Source: CAJKWP01 sp964554475
Lineage (GTDB): Bacteria; Bacillota; Clostridia; Christensenellales; UBA1242
Direction of reading: 5' to 3'
Length of the DNA: 23,154 bases
Assembly: GCA_964554475.1 (NCBI GenBank)
Contig: CAZKOT010000018.1
Span: 1-23,154, forward strand
The position numbers and the translations under genes were made by a program. Positions 14,953 through 21,825 of the stretch are shown here, piece after piece; position 1 is the stretch's first letter, and each line of letters starts with the position of its first letter. The notes beneath the pieces were generated by a model. That model made no database searches, had not been told where the DNA came from, and was given only the letters and a program-made list of their open reading frames with translations.

Positions 14953-16085
14953 AATCTAAAGTTAGTTTTGATAAAAGAATTAAAGAAAATCTTGATGAGA
15001 CACTTAAAAAGGCCTCAAGTTTTTCTTTTCAAAAAGAAGAAAAAAATATTGATGAAGTTGAAAACAATTCAATAAATTCTTCAAATGAACAAATGGAAAA
15101 AGAGAACTTAGAAATTAAAAATTCTAATACGAATGAAATACAGAAAAATATTAAAGATATTTCTGCTCAATCAGAACAACAGAAAATTTTCCTCGAAAAA
15201 AACATTTCTGAAAAAGGAAAAGATAAGGTTGTAAATGAGCAAGTAATTTCCGAAAATATAACAACAGGGAAAGAACAAAAAGAAGTTGAAAAAGAAGAAC
15301 CTATTTATGATCAGTATGGTGGTTATTATGATAATAATGGATATTACCGTTATAAAAATGGGACATATTACGACAATGAAGGAAATTATTTTGACGAATA
15401 CGGTGGAATGTATGATGCTGAATTGAATTATATAAGTGCTGAAGAAAAAGAAAAAAAGCAAGCTGTTAATGTAAAAGAAAAAACGGAGTTTAATGATGGA
15501 AATGAAAAATCAAACCAAACTTCTAAAAATCAAACAGCAGAAAATATTGAAAGCAATGATGAAAAAAGTGACAGCATTCAAGCTTCAAATGCGGAGACAC
15601 AGATTAAAGATGAAATTGTCAGTGAACAAACAAAAGAATCTCAAACAAAACCAATAAAGATTTTTGATTATGAATTTGATGAAAAACCGCCTGAAGATTT
15701 ATTTGTACATCCATCAGTTGAAAATTCTTCACAAACTGAAGTAAAAAGAACAATACCTAAATCACCAGGTCGTCCACGAAAAAAAGTTGACCCTAATGCT
15801 CCACCAAAGCAAAAACGTCCTAGAGGAAGACCTAAAAAAGTGGTTGACCCAAATGCTCCCTCAGAACCTAAAACAACAAAAAGTAAAAAAACCTCTTCCA
15901 GAGTAAAGCAAAAAGCAAAATCGCCCAAAAAAAGCGAAACAAAAAATAGTGCTTCAGTTTTAAATGAACTTGAGGAATTAAATAAAAAAATTCTTGAAGA
16001 AAATGAAAAATTAAAACTTCAACACGAAGAATTATCTGCAAAAATTGACCAAACACTTTCTCAATTTGATAATGGCGGAAAGAAA
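14952..16085 (+). CDS. AT-hook / aromatic-repeat protein, downstream frame (partial, runs into gap)
   Basis: This frame is open for 378 codons from 14952 to the gap at 16086, so its C-terminus is unknown. The first ATG is at 15093 and has no ribosome binding site. The 47 codons before it look like the rest (Lys/Glu/Ser/Asn-rich, KRIKENLDETLKKASSFSF), and no ATG, GTG or TTG occurs among them. It is therefore best read as the -1 continuation of the upstream gene. Domain order: an acidic/polar linker, the second aromatic repeat (15306-15431), a disordered linker, KIFDYEFDEKPPEDLF, two AT-hook motifs (PGRPRKK and RPRGRPKK) each followed by VDPNAP, a Lys/Ser-rich basic stretch, and a predicted coiled coil (LNELEELNKKILEENEKL). 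AT-hooks bind the minor groove of A+T-rich DNA, which would suit this genome. Independent translation from 15093 remains possible. Confidence 0.75.
15306..15431 (+). repeat. Aromatic Y/G repeat domain, copy 2 (42 codons)
   Basis: This encodes the units GGYYD, GYYRY, GTYYD, GNYFD and GGMYD in the same order as copy 1 at 14779-14904. The match extends over the whole 126 bases without an indel, indicating internal duplication followed by conservation of the protein pattern. Confidence 0.85.
15765..15857 (+). other. Two AT-hook motifs with HMG-like VDPNAP linkers
   Basis: Codons 15765-15785 give PGRPRKK and 15816-15839 give RPRGRPKK, both matching the GRP-core AT-hook. Each is followed by VDPNAP, reminiscent of the KDPNAPKRP linker before eukaryotic HMG boxes. 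The region is strongly basic and probably disordered until it meets DNA. Confidence 0.75.
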
Positions 16086-16185
16086 NNNNNNNNNNNNNNN
16101 NNNNNNNNNNNNNNNNNNNNNNNNNNNNNNNNNNNNNNNNNNNNNNNNNNNNNNNNNNNNNNNNNNNNNNNNNNNNNNNNNNNNN
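16086..16185. other. Assembly gap (100 N)
   Basis: Exactly 100 N. It hides the 3' end of the AT-hook frame and probably the promoter of the next gene. The 57 bases after it (16186-16242) look like leader sequence, so the apparent read-through of the AT-hook frame beyond the gap is not meaningful. Confidence 0.99.
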
Positions 16186-16242
16186 AATTAGATTGTTGTT
16201 ATAAACATAAAATATATTAATTACATAAGGTAGGGTGAATTT

Positions 16243-16701
16243 ATGATTTACAATGATTTTTTATTACCTCAAAATTTTGAAAAAGTAGCAAAAGCTTATC
16301 ACAGTGCATTGCAAAATAAAGGATTTGTTTTTGTTCGTCTTGATGATGTTGGGATGCAAAAAACAAATATTTTAAAAGAACTTGATGGATTATTTTTTGG
16401 GGCATTTAAACAATTTGAAAAATCAAAAAAATTTGCAAAAGGCAAAAGTTTAATTGATTTATTAGAAAAATTAATTAAAATAACACCTCAACAACATAAT
16501 GAAATATTGCAAATATATAATATTTTACCAACACAAAAGAACACAAAAACACAAGAACCAACATTCATTAATTTAATTTCTTCAGAAGGAAAACTTTTAA
16601 AAATGCTTTTTGCACTTTTACAAAATGAAGATGATGAAAACAAAAACTTGTTTTTGAAAAGTATAATTGAAAAAAGACTTGAAATTCTTTCAGGAAATTA
16701 A
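16243..16701 (+). CDS. Unrecognised 152-aa small protein
   Basis: The product is soluble, Lys/Leu/Phe-rich and probably all-helical after a short N-terminal alpha/beta part (KGFVFVRLDDVGM). It has no signal peptide, membrane segment or metal-binding motif. AAGGTAGGG ends seven bases before the ATG and sets the start. It follows the AT-hook gene on the same strand but is separated from it by a gap, so co-transcription is unknown. The helical pattern with KELDGLFFGAFKQFEKSKKFAKG and a terminal EKRLEIL helix suggests a structural or interaction role. No family or function can be named. Confidence 0.75.
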   Translation: MIYNDFLLPQNFEKVAKAYHSALQNKGFVFVRLDDVGMQKTNILKELDGLFFGAFKQFEKSKKFAKGKSLIDLLEKLIKITPQQHNEILQIYNILPTQKNTKTQEPTFINLISSEGKLLKMLFALLQNEDDENKNLFLKSIIEKRLEILSGN

Positions 16702-16932
16702 AAATAAATTGCAGTAGTAAATTAACATAAAAGATTTTAATAGAAAGAAAATCAATTAGAGGATTGAAGAAAAGTATGTTTTTTTAAATCGAGTTTAAAC
16801 ATTTATAATGAAACACACCTCGCCAACTTTTTTGTCATTCCTCTCAAGAGGGGAATATTTAAGGAATGGGAACTAATGCAAATAGTAGTAATAACTGTTA
16901 AAGAGGAAATTTCACCTAGGAAAAAATTATTA

Positions 16933-16960
16933 CTCTCAGTTCTCAATTCTCAACTCTCCA
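16933..16960 (+). repeat. Four tandem 7-base units
   Basis: Four head-to-tail units follow the pattern (C/T)TCTC(A/C)(A/G): CTCTCAG, TTCTCAA, TTCTCAA and CTCTCCA. The array is noncoding and lies within the intergenic repeat region. Confidence 0.7.
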
Positions 16961-17016
16961 GCTGCTTTCGCTCGATGATGAAATTTACTTCGTTATTTTA
17001 CAATAGAAAAATCAAG

Positions 17017-17046
17017 TTGACATAGATTAGGATTAAAAATTATAAT
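17017..17046 (+). promoter_or_regulatory. Consensus sigma-A promoter positioned for leaderless transcription
   Basis: Perfect TTGACA (17017-17022) and TATAAT (17041-17046) hexamers are 18 bases apart. Only six bases separate the -10 from the ATG at 17053, so the usual start, seven bases downstream, falls on the A of that ATG. No ribosome binding site could lie within such a transcript before the start codon. Confidence 0.8.
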
Positions 17047-17052
17047 AAAACT

Positions 17053-17778
17053 ATGCAAATGAAAACTGAAGAAAATTATTCACTGAAAAAGAAGAAAGAA
17101 ATACCTTTGTTGTTTTTCTTTTTCCTTTTAAATTTTCTTTTCTTTTTTCAATTTTCTTTTTTTATTGCAATGCCAACTTATGCCGAAACACCTATAGAAG
17201 TTCGGGTAATTTATGACAGTACAAAAATATATTCAAGCACTTTTGATTTTTCCCAAGAAGAATTTGAAGAAAGTTCTGAAATTAAAATTGCAGAACTTCA
17301 TGAAGTTTTTGAAATTGATACCAGCTTAAATCCTGATAATGAAAATTTTTATTATGTTAAAATTACTAATGAAAATGGAATATATATTGAAAGTGGTTAT
17401 ATTTTGAAAACTGCTTGTATAGATAATTCATTATCTTCTCCGCAAAAGCAACTTTCAACAAACGCAAAAATAATTGCGAGTGCTAATATTTACACTTTTG
17501 ACGGTGAAAATTATGTGCAAATTCCCGAATTAAAATTAGATGAAGGAATTAGAGTAAAAATTATAAGTGGCTGGGATAAAAATAAGGAATACACTCAAAT
17601 TACATATCAAATTGAAGATGGTCCACTTATTACCAATTATGTTAAAACTTCAACTTTAAATCCAGATGGAATTGATTATTCAATTGTTTTAGCAATAACA
17701 TTTATTGTAATTGGAGTTTCAATTACTTTGATTTTGATAAAGATAATAAAGCCGAGAATTACGAAAAAGAAAATTTAA
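17053..17778 (+). CDS. Exported SH3-like domain protein with C-terminal membrane anchor
   Basis: The 241-aa product has a Lys-rich start, a strongly hydrophobic Phe/Leu core (about 18-38) and a signal-peptidase-like site after AMPTYA (residue 44). The exterior part (about 45-205) appears to contain two beta-rich SH3b-like modules. The first includes RVIYDSTKIYSS and FYYVKITNENGIYIESGYI; the second includes AKIIASANIYTF, GIRVKIISGW and YTQITYQI. A single helix (about 208-231) and a basic tail (KPRITKKKI) would anchor it as a type I membrane protein. Bacterial SH3 domains often bind peptidoglycan, but that role is inferred here. Translation starts at ATG 17053 or ATG 17059; neither has a ribosome binding site, in line with a leaderless mRNA. 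No operon partner is visible before the gap. Confidence 0.75.
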   Translation: MQMKTEENYSLKKKKEIPLLFFFFLLNFLFFFQFSFFIAMPTYAETPIEVRVIYDSTKIYSSTFDFSQEEFEESSEIKIAELHEVFEIDTSLNPDNENFYYVKITNENGIYIESGYILKTACIDNSLSSPQKQLSTNAKIIASANIYTFDGENYVQIPELKLDEGIRVKIISGWDKNKEYTQITYQIEDGPLITNYVKTSTLNPDGIDYSIVLAITFIVIGVSITLILIKIIKPRITKKKI

Positions 17779-17824
17779 TAGACTGTCGATAAAGGGCAAT
17801 GGACGCAAAAAAATTAACGTTGCT

Positions 17825-17924
17825 NNNNNNNNNNNNNNNNNNNNNNNNNNNNNNNNNNNNNNNNNNNNNNNNNNNNNNNNNNNNNNNNNNNNNNNNNNNN
17901 NNNNNNNNNNNNNNNNNNNNNNNN
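17825..17924. other. Assembly gap (100 N) within a 437-base stretch lacking a supported gene
   Basis: Exactly 100 N. Upstream, 17799-17824 opens a short frame after AAAGGGC that is too short to judge. Downstream, 17925-17980 leads straight into a terminator, so the end of a small gene or RNA may be hidden by the gap. Between the terminator and spoIIE (18022-18215) I see only A+T-rich sequence and no convincing promoter. Confidence 0.97.
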
Positions 17925-17980
17925 ATTATTATAATTCAAAACTCTTGCTTATTAGAAATTGTGAAAATTAAAAAACAAAC

Positions 17981-18021
17981 AAAAACTGATAAAATGCTTT
18001 AAATTTTGTCAGTTTTTTTTT
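17981..18021 (+). terminator. Intrinsic terminator upstream of spoIIE
   Basis: The left arm AAAAACTGATAAAAT (17981-17995) pairs with ATTTTGTCAGTTTTT (18003-18017) over 15 positions with one U-G wobble. The loop is 7 bases, and a T run extends to 18021. The opposite strand also ends in T-rich sequence, so it could act in both directions. It isolates spoIIE from whatever lies in the gap. Confidence 0.85.
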
Positions 18022-18215
18022 ATAGTTTAAAAAATTTAGAGATTATAATTTGATTAGTTTATTTTTCTTAAGATATTAATATTTTAATTTTTTCTACAAA
18101 AAAATTATTTAAGATAAAAAATACAAAACTTTAAGGATTATAAGAATAGTTTGACTTAACTTTCATTAAAAAAAATTAATTAAAGACCACTACAATTTTA
18201 TTTTTTGGAGTAGAA

Positions 18216-20516
18216 ATGTCTGAAAAAACAAAAAAAATATTATTGGAAATAATAAAAGACCTTTCTTTTTTTGTTTTGTTTTTTGTTTTAAATTTTGCTG
18301 GAATTAAAAATATTATTTTTCCTTTTGCTTTTGGCATGTTTTATGCACTAATTTGGTGCAATCAAAAAATTTACATCTTATCACCGCTTTATATTTTAGC
18401 TTCATTTTTAGCACACCTTGATTACAATAGTGTTATTATTTCTTCGGTTACGGTATTAGTCATTTTAATTGCTTATCTTATTCATTACAAATTAAAAAAA
18501 CCTATGAGACCTTATCTCATTTCTATCTATGCTTTAATTTCACAAAGCGTTTATGTTTGGATTTCGGTTGTTTCTGGCGTTAGTATCATTGCAATTATTT
18601 TAACTTTAATAATAGGACTTTTTTTCCTTTTTGCTTGCATTTCTTTTTTAAGTGCCGTTTTTACACGTGGGATTACAATGCGTCTTAAAGTGATAGAAAT
18701 TATTTGCGGTTGCTCAATTTTAATGGCTACCGCATGTGGATTAAACAGTTTTTCTTTTTTTCAATTTGAAGTCGTTAAACTTGTTTCTTGTTTAATTATA
18801 TTGTTTTCAGCATATTGTTTCAATATTTCTTTTGCCCTTGTTATCTCAACAGTTTTAGGGTTAGGAACACTTTTAAATGCGTCAAATCCACTTTATATTG
18901 CTCCTTTTGTTTCATGGGCACTTGTGATTTGTGGTTTTAAATTTGGAAAACGCTATATTCCAGCATTAGGAGTTTTGGCAATTGAGGCAATGATAGGTTG
19001 GTATTTTGAACTTTATTATTCATACACAATTATTTCTTTTTTGCCCTGTTTAATTGCTTGTTTGATTTTTGTTTGTGCTCCTCAAAATTTAATTAAAATA
19101 ATTAATTCAATTTTTACATCATCGTCAGAAAACATTGCAATGCGAAATATTGTCAATCGAAATCGTGAAAGTTTGGCTCGAAGGTTTAATGACCTATCCG
19201 ATGTTTTTGGAGAAATGGACAGAGTTTTTCGAATGATGATTAAGGGAGGATTAAGCATTGAACAGGCAAAATCACTTTTATTCAATGAAATCAAAGAAAA
19301 ACTTTGTGTTCAGTGTCCTGAGCGAAATAAGTGTCACCGAATTTATGAGCGGGAGACTGAAAGTGTTTTTTCTGAATTAATTTCACTTGCACTCGAACGA
19401 AATAGAATAACTCTACTAGATATTCCTCCATTTATAACAGGAAAGTGTGGAAAAATTAATTCTTTAGTGGGAATTATTAACGATATAACCGACCAATACA
19501 AGCAATACGCAAGTGTAATGAATAATCTTGATGCAAGCAGAGTTTTGATTGCTGAACAACTAACAGGCGTTTGTAAAATTATGCGTAATCTTGCCGATGA
19601 GGTGGGTAAAAATGTTATTTTCGATAACAGTCGTGAGAATAGAATTATGGATGAATTAATATATAATAATATTATTTGTAGTGAAGCATTAATTTACGAA
19701 CAAAATCCAAATATATTAAATGTTTCACTTGTTGTAAAAAGTGAAGATTGCAATAGAATAAGTCTTCCAAAAATTGTTTCAAAAGTTTTAGGATATCAAA
19801 TGTCTGTATCAAATGTGAACTCAGCAGCAATTGGGGGTTGGAGTGTTTTAGAGTTAAAAAACTCACCCAAATTTGATGTTGTTTTTGGAACTGCTGGATG
19901 TGCAAAAACAACTAATAGCATAAGCGGAGATTGTTATAGCTTAACAAGAATTGAAAATGACAAATTTATGATGGCTCTTTGTGATGGAATGGGTAATGGG
20001 AAAAAAGCTGAAAATGCAAGCGCCCTTGCTGTAGGACTTTTAGAAAATTTTTATAAGGCTGGCTTTGATAACGAAATTATACTTTCAAGTGTTAATAATC
20101 TTTTGAGTTTGGGAAATGGTGAAGATATGTTTTCAGCACTTGACATTGCCGTTTTGGATTTAAAAAATGGAATTGCTGATTTTATTAAACTTGGAGCAAC
20201 AATAGGTTTTGTTAAACACATTTCACATATTTCTAAAATAAAGTGTGAGAGTTTACCTATTGGAATTGTTCGAGAAATGAAACCTTCAGTTCAAAAAATT
20301 GTTCTTTCTGCAGGTGATATTGTTATTTTGTGCACTGACGGAGTAAGTGATAGTTTCGCAAATGAGAATGATATGTTTGATTTTATTGGAAGCATTACAA
20401 CAGTTAATCCTCAAGTTATTGCCGAAGAAATTTTAAGTAAGGCATTACAAAATAATGGTGGAACTGCAAGAGATGATATGACAGTGCTTATTGCACGAAT
20501 TTATGAAAAAGTTTAG
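18216..20516 (+). CDS. spoIIE: Stage II sporulation protein E (membrane PP2C-type serine phosphatase)
   Basis: The 766-aa product (B. subtilis SpoIIE is 827) has about ten membrane helices in the first 290 residues, a central regulatory region, and a C-terminal PP2C phosphatase domain. In the family it dephosphorylates the anti-anti-sigma factor SpoIIAA to activate sigma-F in the forespore, and interacts with FtsZ at the asymmetric septum. The central region contains the family's Cys motif (Cys364, Cys367, Cys373). PP2C metal-binding residues appear intact: Asp572 in SGDCYS, Asp590 in CDGMGNG, Asp708 in CTDGVSD, and Asp753/Asp754 in RDDMT. SLPIGI is also present. GGAG seven bases before the ATG sets the start. 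The gene stands alone between a terminator and convergent protease genes. Its presence is the best evidence for a spore-forming lineage. Confidence 0.96.
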   Translation: MSEKTKKILLEIIKDLSFFVLFFVLNFAGIKNIIFPFAFGMFYALIWCNQKIYILSPLYILASFLAHLDYNSVIISSVTVLVILIAYLIHYKLKKPMRPYLISIYALISQSVYVWISVVSGVSIIAIILTLIIGLFFLFACISFLSAVFTRGITMRLKVIEIICGCSILMATACGLNSFSFFQFEVVKLVSCLIILFSAYCFNISFALVISTVLGLGTLLNASNPLYIAPFVSWALVICGFKFGKRYIPALGVLAIEAMIGWYFELYYSYTIISFLPCLIACLIFVCAPQNLIKIINSIFTSSSENIAMRNIVNRNRESLARRFNDLSDVFGEMDRVFRMMIKGGLSIEQAKSLLFNEIKEKLCVQCPERNKCHRIYERETESVFSELISLALERNRITLLDIPPFITGKCGKINSLVGIINDITDQYKQYASVMNNLDASRVLIAEQLTGVCKIMRNLADEVGKNVIFDNSRENRIMDELIYNNIICSEALIYEQNPNILNVSLVVKSEDCNRISLPKIVSKVLGYQMSVSNVNSAAIGGWSVLELKNSPKFDVVFGTAGCAKTTNSISGDCYSLTRIENDKFMMALCDGMGNGKKAENASALAVGLLENFYKAGFDNEIILSSVNNLLSLGNGEDMFSALDIAVLDLKNGIADFIKLGATIGFVKHISHISKIKCESLPIGIVREMKPSVQKIVLSAGDIVILCTDGVSDSFANENDMFDFIGSITTVNPQVIAEEILSKALQNNGGTARDDMTVLIARIYEKV

Positions 20517-20626
20517 TATAATTTTATTAAAAGTTAAATTAAAAATAAACTAATAAAAGAAAGTACTATAATTTAAATGTTTTAAAAATTTCTATTATTA
20601 AACATAATTTGTTTATTTAATTTTTA

Positions 20627-21745
20627 TTATAATGTTCCCCAAATAAAAGTGGAAATTGTTACTAATGTGGCGAGAATTATACTGCCAATTAAAAATAATT
20701 TTTCTTTTAAACTCGGAAAATATATTTGCTTCATGGGATAACCAATGCTTTCAACTGGGACATATATTTTAAAAACTCTATTACCTCGTTCTACTTGAAC
20801 GGGAATTTCATCATGCTTTATTTCATTTTGAATTAGGTCTTCGTCTTCCATAAGTTCAGCACGAAGTTGTTTTTTTGTTATGTCGTCAGCAACTTTGTTT
20901 AGATTTGCAATTGCCGTTTCTTTAAAAAGCGCATAAAGCAAATAGCCTAAAATTAAAACCAAAATTGTAATGAGAACAAACATTGTTGTGATTACTGCAA
21001 AAAAATTTCCACTCAAAAGAGAATTGAAAACTGCATTATATCCTTCGGCAAATGCTTTATTATTGACAATTAAAAATGAAATTGTGACATTAATTGCGTT
21101 ATTAACAAAATGAATAATTATTGCAGGAATAATGTTTCCACAAATCATTGTAATTAATGCAAGAAAAAGACCAACTATGGTTGCATAAAAAAATTGTTCG
21201 ATGTTTAAATGTGTTAAGCCAAATAAAAGTGATGAAATTAAAATTGCTTTTTTAAATCCTAATGTATTATAACCGTTTATCAACATACCACGGTGTGTAA
21301 TTTCTTCACAAATCGAAGGCAAAACTGCTGTAAAAAAGAGATTGACAAAAAGCATGTAGACCGGATAAGATTCAGTTACTGTGGGTGTTTTTTCGTAGCC
21401 AAAAAGATTTATTATAAAGTTAAAAAATGAAGATATTCCAATGTTTAAAAAAAATATTATAATTCCCATTAAAATTGCAATCAAAATTGCATTTAATTTA
21501 ATTTTTTTAAAACCAAAAGATTTTAAAACATTTTTTGGTTTTTCCTTAATTAAACTGCTATAAAAAAAAGTTGGTAAAAGAAACATTAAACCTATTTGCA
21601 AAATTAAATTTAAAGTATAGGAGGTTGCTTCTCCCAAAAAACTTAACGCTCCAACAGCAGAAAGTATTCTAATTAAAACAAACCCAACAATAATAATAAA
21701 GTAGGTTAAGTTTGCACTGAAAAATTTTGTTCTTTGATGATTCAT
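20627..21745 (-). CDS. CPBP (CAAX-like) intramembrane metalloprotease, downstream copy
   Basis: The 372-aa polytopic protein has the three motifs of the CPBP/Abi family: EExxxR in CEEITHRG (Glu147, Glu148, Arg152), a His in FGLTHLN (His179), and HxxxN in IHFVNNAI (His212, Asn216). These residues form the glutamate/histidine active site of Rce1-like intramembrane proteases. About eight helices surround them. After the core comes a charged segment of about 90 residues (including KKQLRAELMEDEDLIQNEIK and VERGNRVFKIYVPVE) and an extra C-terminal helix (about 350-370). The ATG follows GGAG by about five bases. It lies 80 bases downstream of a paralogue on the same strand, and a shared transcript is likely. 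Roles in this family include protein maturation and bacteriocin self-protection; the substrate here is unknown. Confidence 0.88.
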   Translation of the reverse strand: MNHQRTKFFSANLTYFIIIVGFVLIRILSAVGALSFLGEATSYTLNLILQIGLMFLLPTFFYSSLIKEKPKNVLKSFGFKKIKLNAILIAILMGIIIFFLNIGISSFFNFIINLFGYEKTPTVTESYPVYMLFVNLFFTAVLPSICEEITHRGMLINGYNTLGFKKAILISSLLFGLTHLNIEQFFYATIVGLFLALITMICGNIIPAIIIHFVNNAINVTISFLIVNNKAFAEGYNAVFNSLLSGNFFAVITTMFVLITILVLILGYLLYALFKETAIANLNKVADDITKKQLRAELMEDEDLIQNEIKHDEIPVQVERGNRVFKIYVPVESIGYPMKQIYFPSLKEKLFLIGSIILATLVTISTFIWGTL

Positions 21746-21825
21746 TTTTGCTCCGTTAATTAAGTTGATGTAAAAAATTTAAATAAAAGATAATTGTTAT
21801 AGTAGTATATTCTACATTTTACGTT

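Larger units (their letters stand above)
16702..17052. other. 351-base intergenic region with palindromic and tandem-repeat sequence
   Basis: No credible ORF is present. The segment at about 16810-16880 is richer in G+C than its surroundings. It contains an imperfect palindrome at 16837-16856 (ATTCCTCT, CA, AGAGGGGAAT), with CATTCC (16836-16841) matched again by GGAATG (16863-16868). A 7-base tandem repeat follows at 16933-16960, then a short less A+T-rich stretch around CAGCTGCTTTCGCTCG. The end carries the promoter of the next gene. It looks like a dispersed intergenic repeat or a decayed mobile element, but this is inference from composition. Confidence 0.5.

Noticed and set aside
16186..16220. 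C-terminus of the AT-hook protein after the second gap
   Set aside because: The gap length is unknown, so the frame cannot be carried across, and the sequence looks like a leader for the next gene.
17799..17824. Start of a gene (MDAKKLTL) entering the third gap
   Set aside because: Only eight codons are visible, and the apparent continuation past the gap depends on N bases.
18154..18190. Spo0A-type promoter for spoIIE based on TTGACT near 18151
   Set aside because: No -10 at 17 bases, or at the 21-22 bases seen in Spo0A-activated promoters, and no clear TGTCGAA box.
20517..20626. Terminator between spoIIE and the convergent protease genes
   Set aside because: Only A/T-rich sequence with no stable stem followed by a T run.
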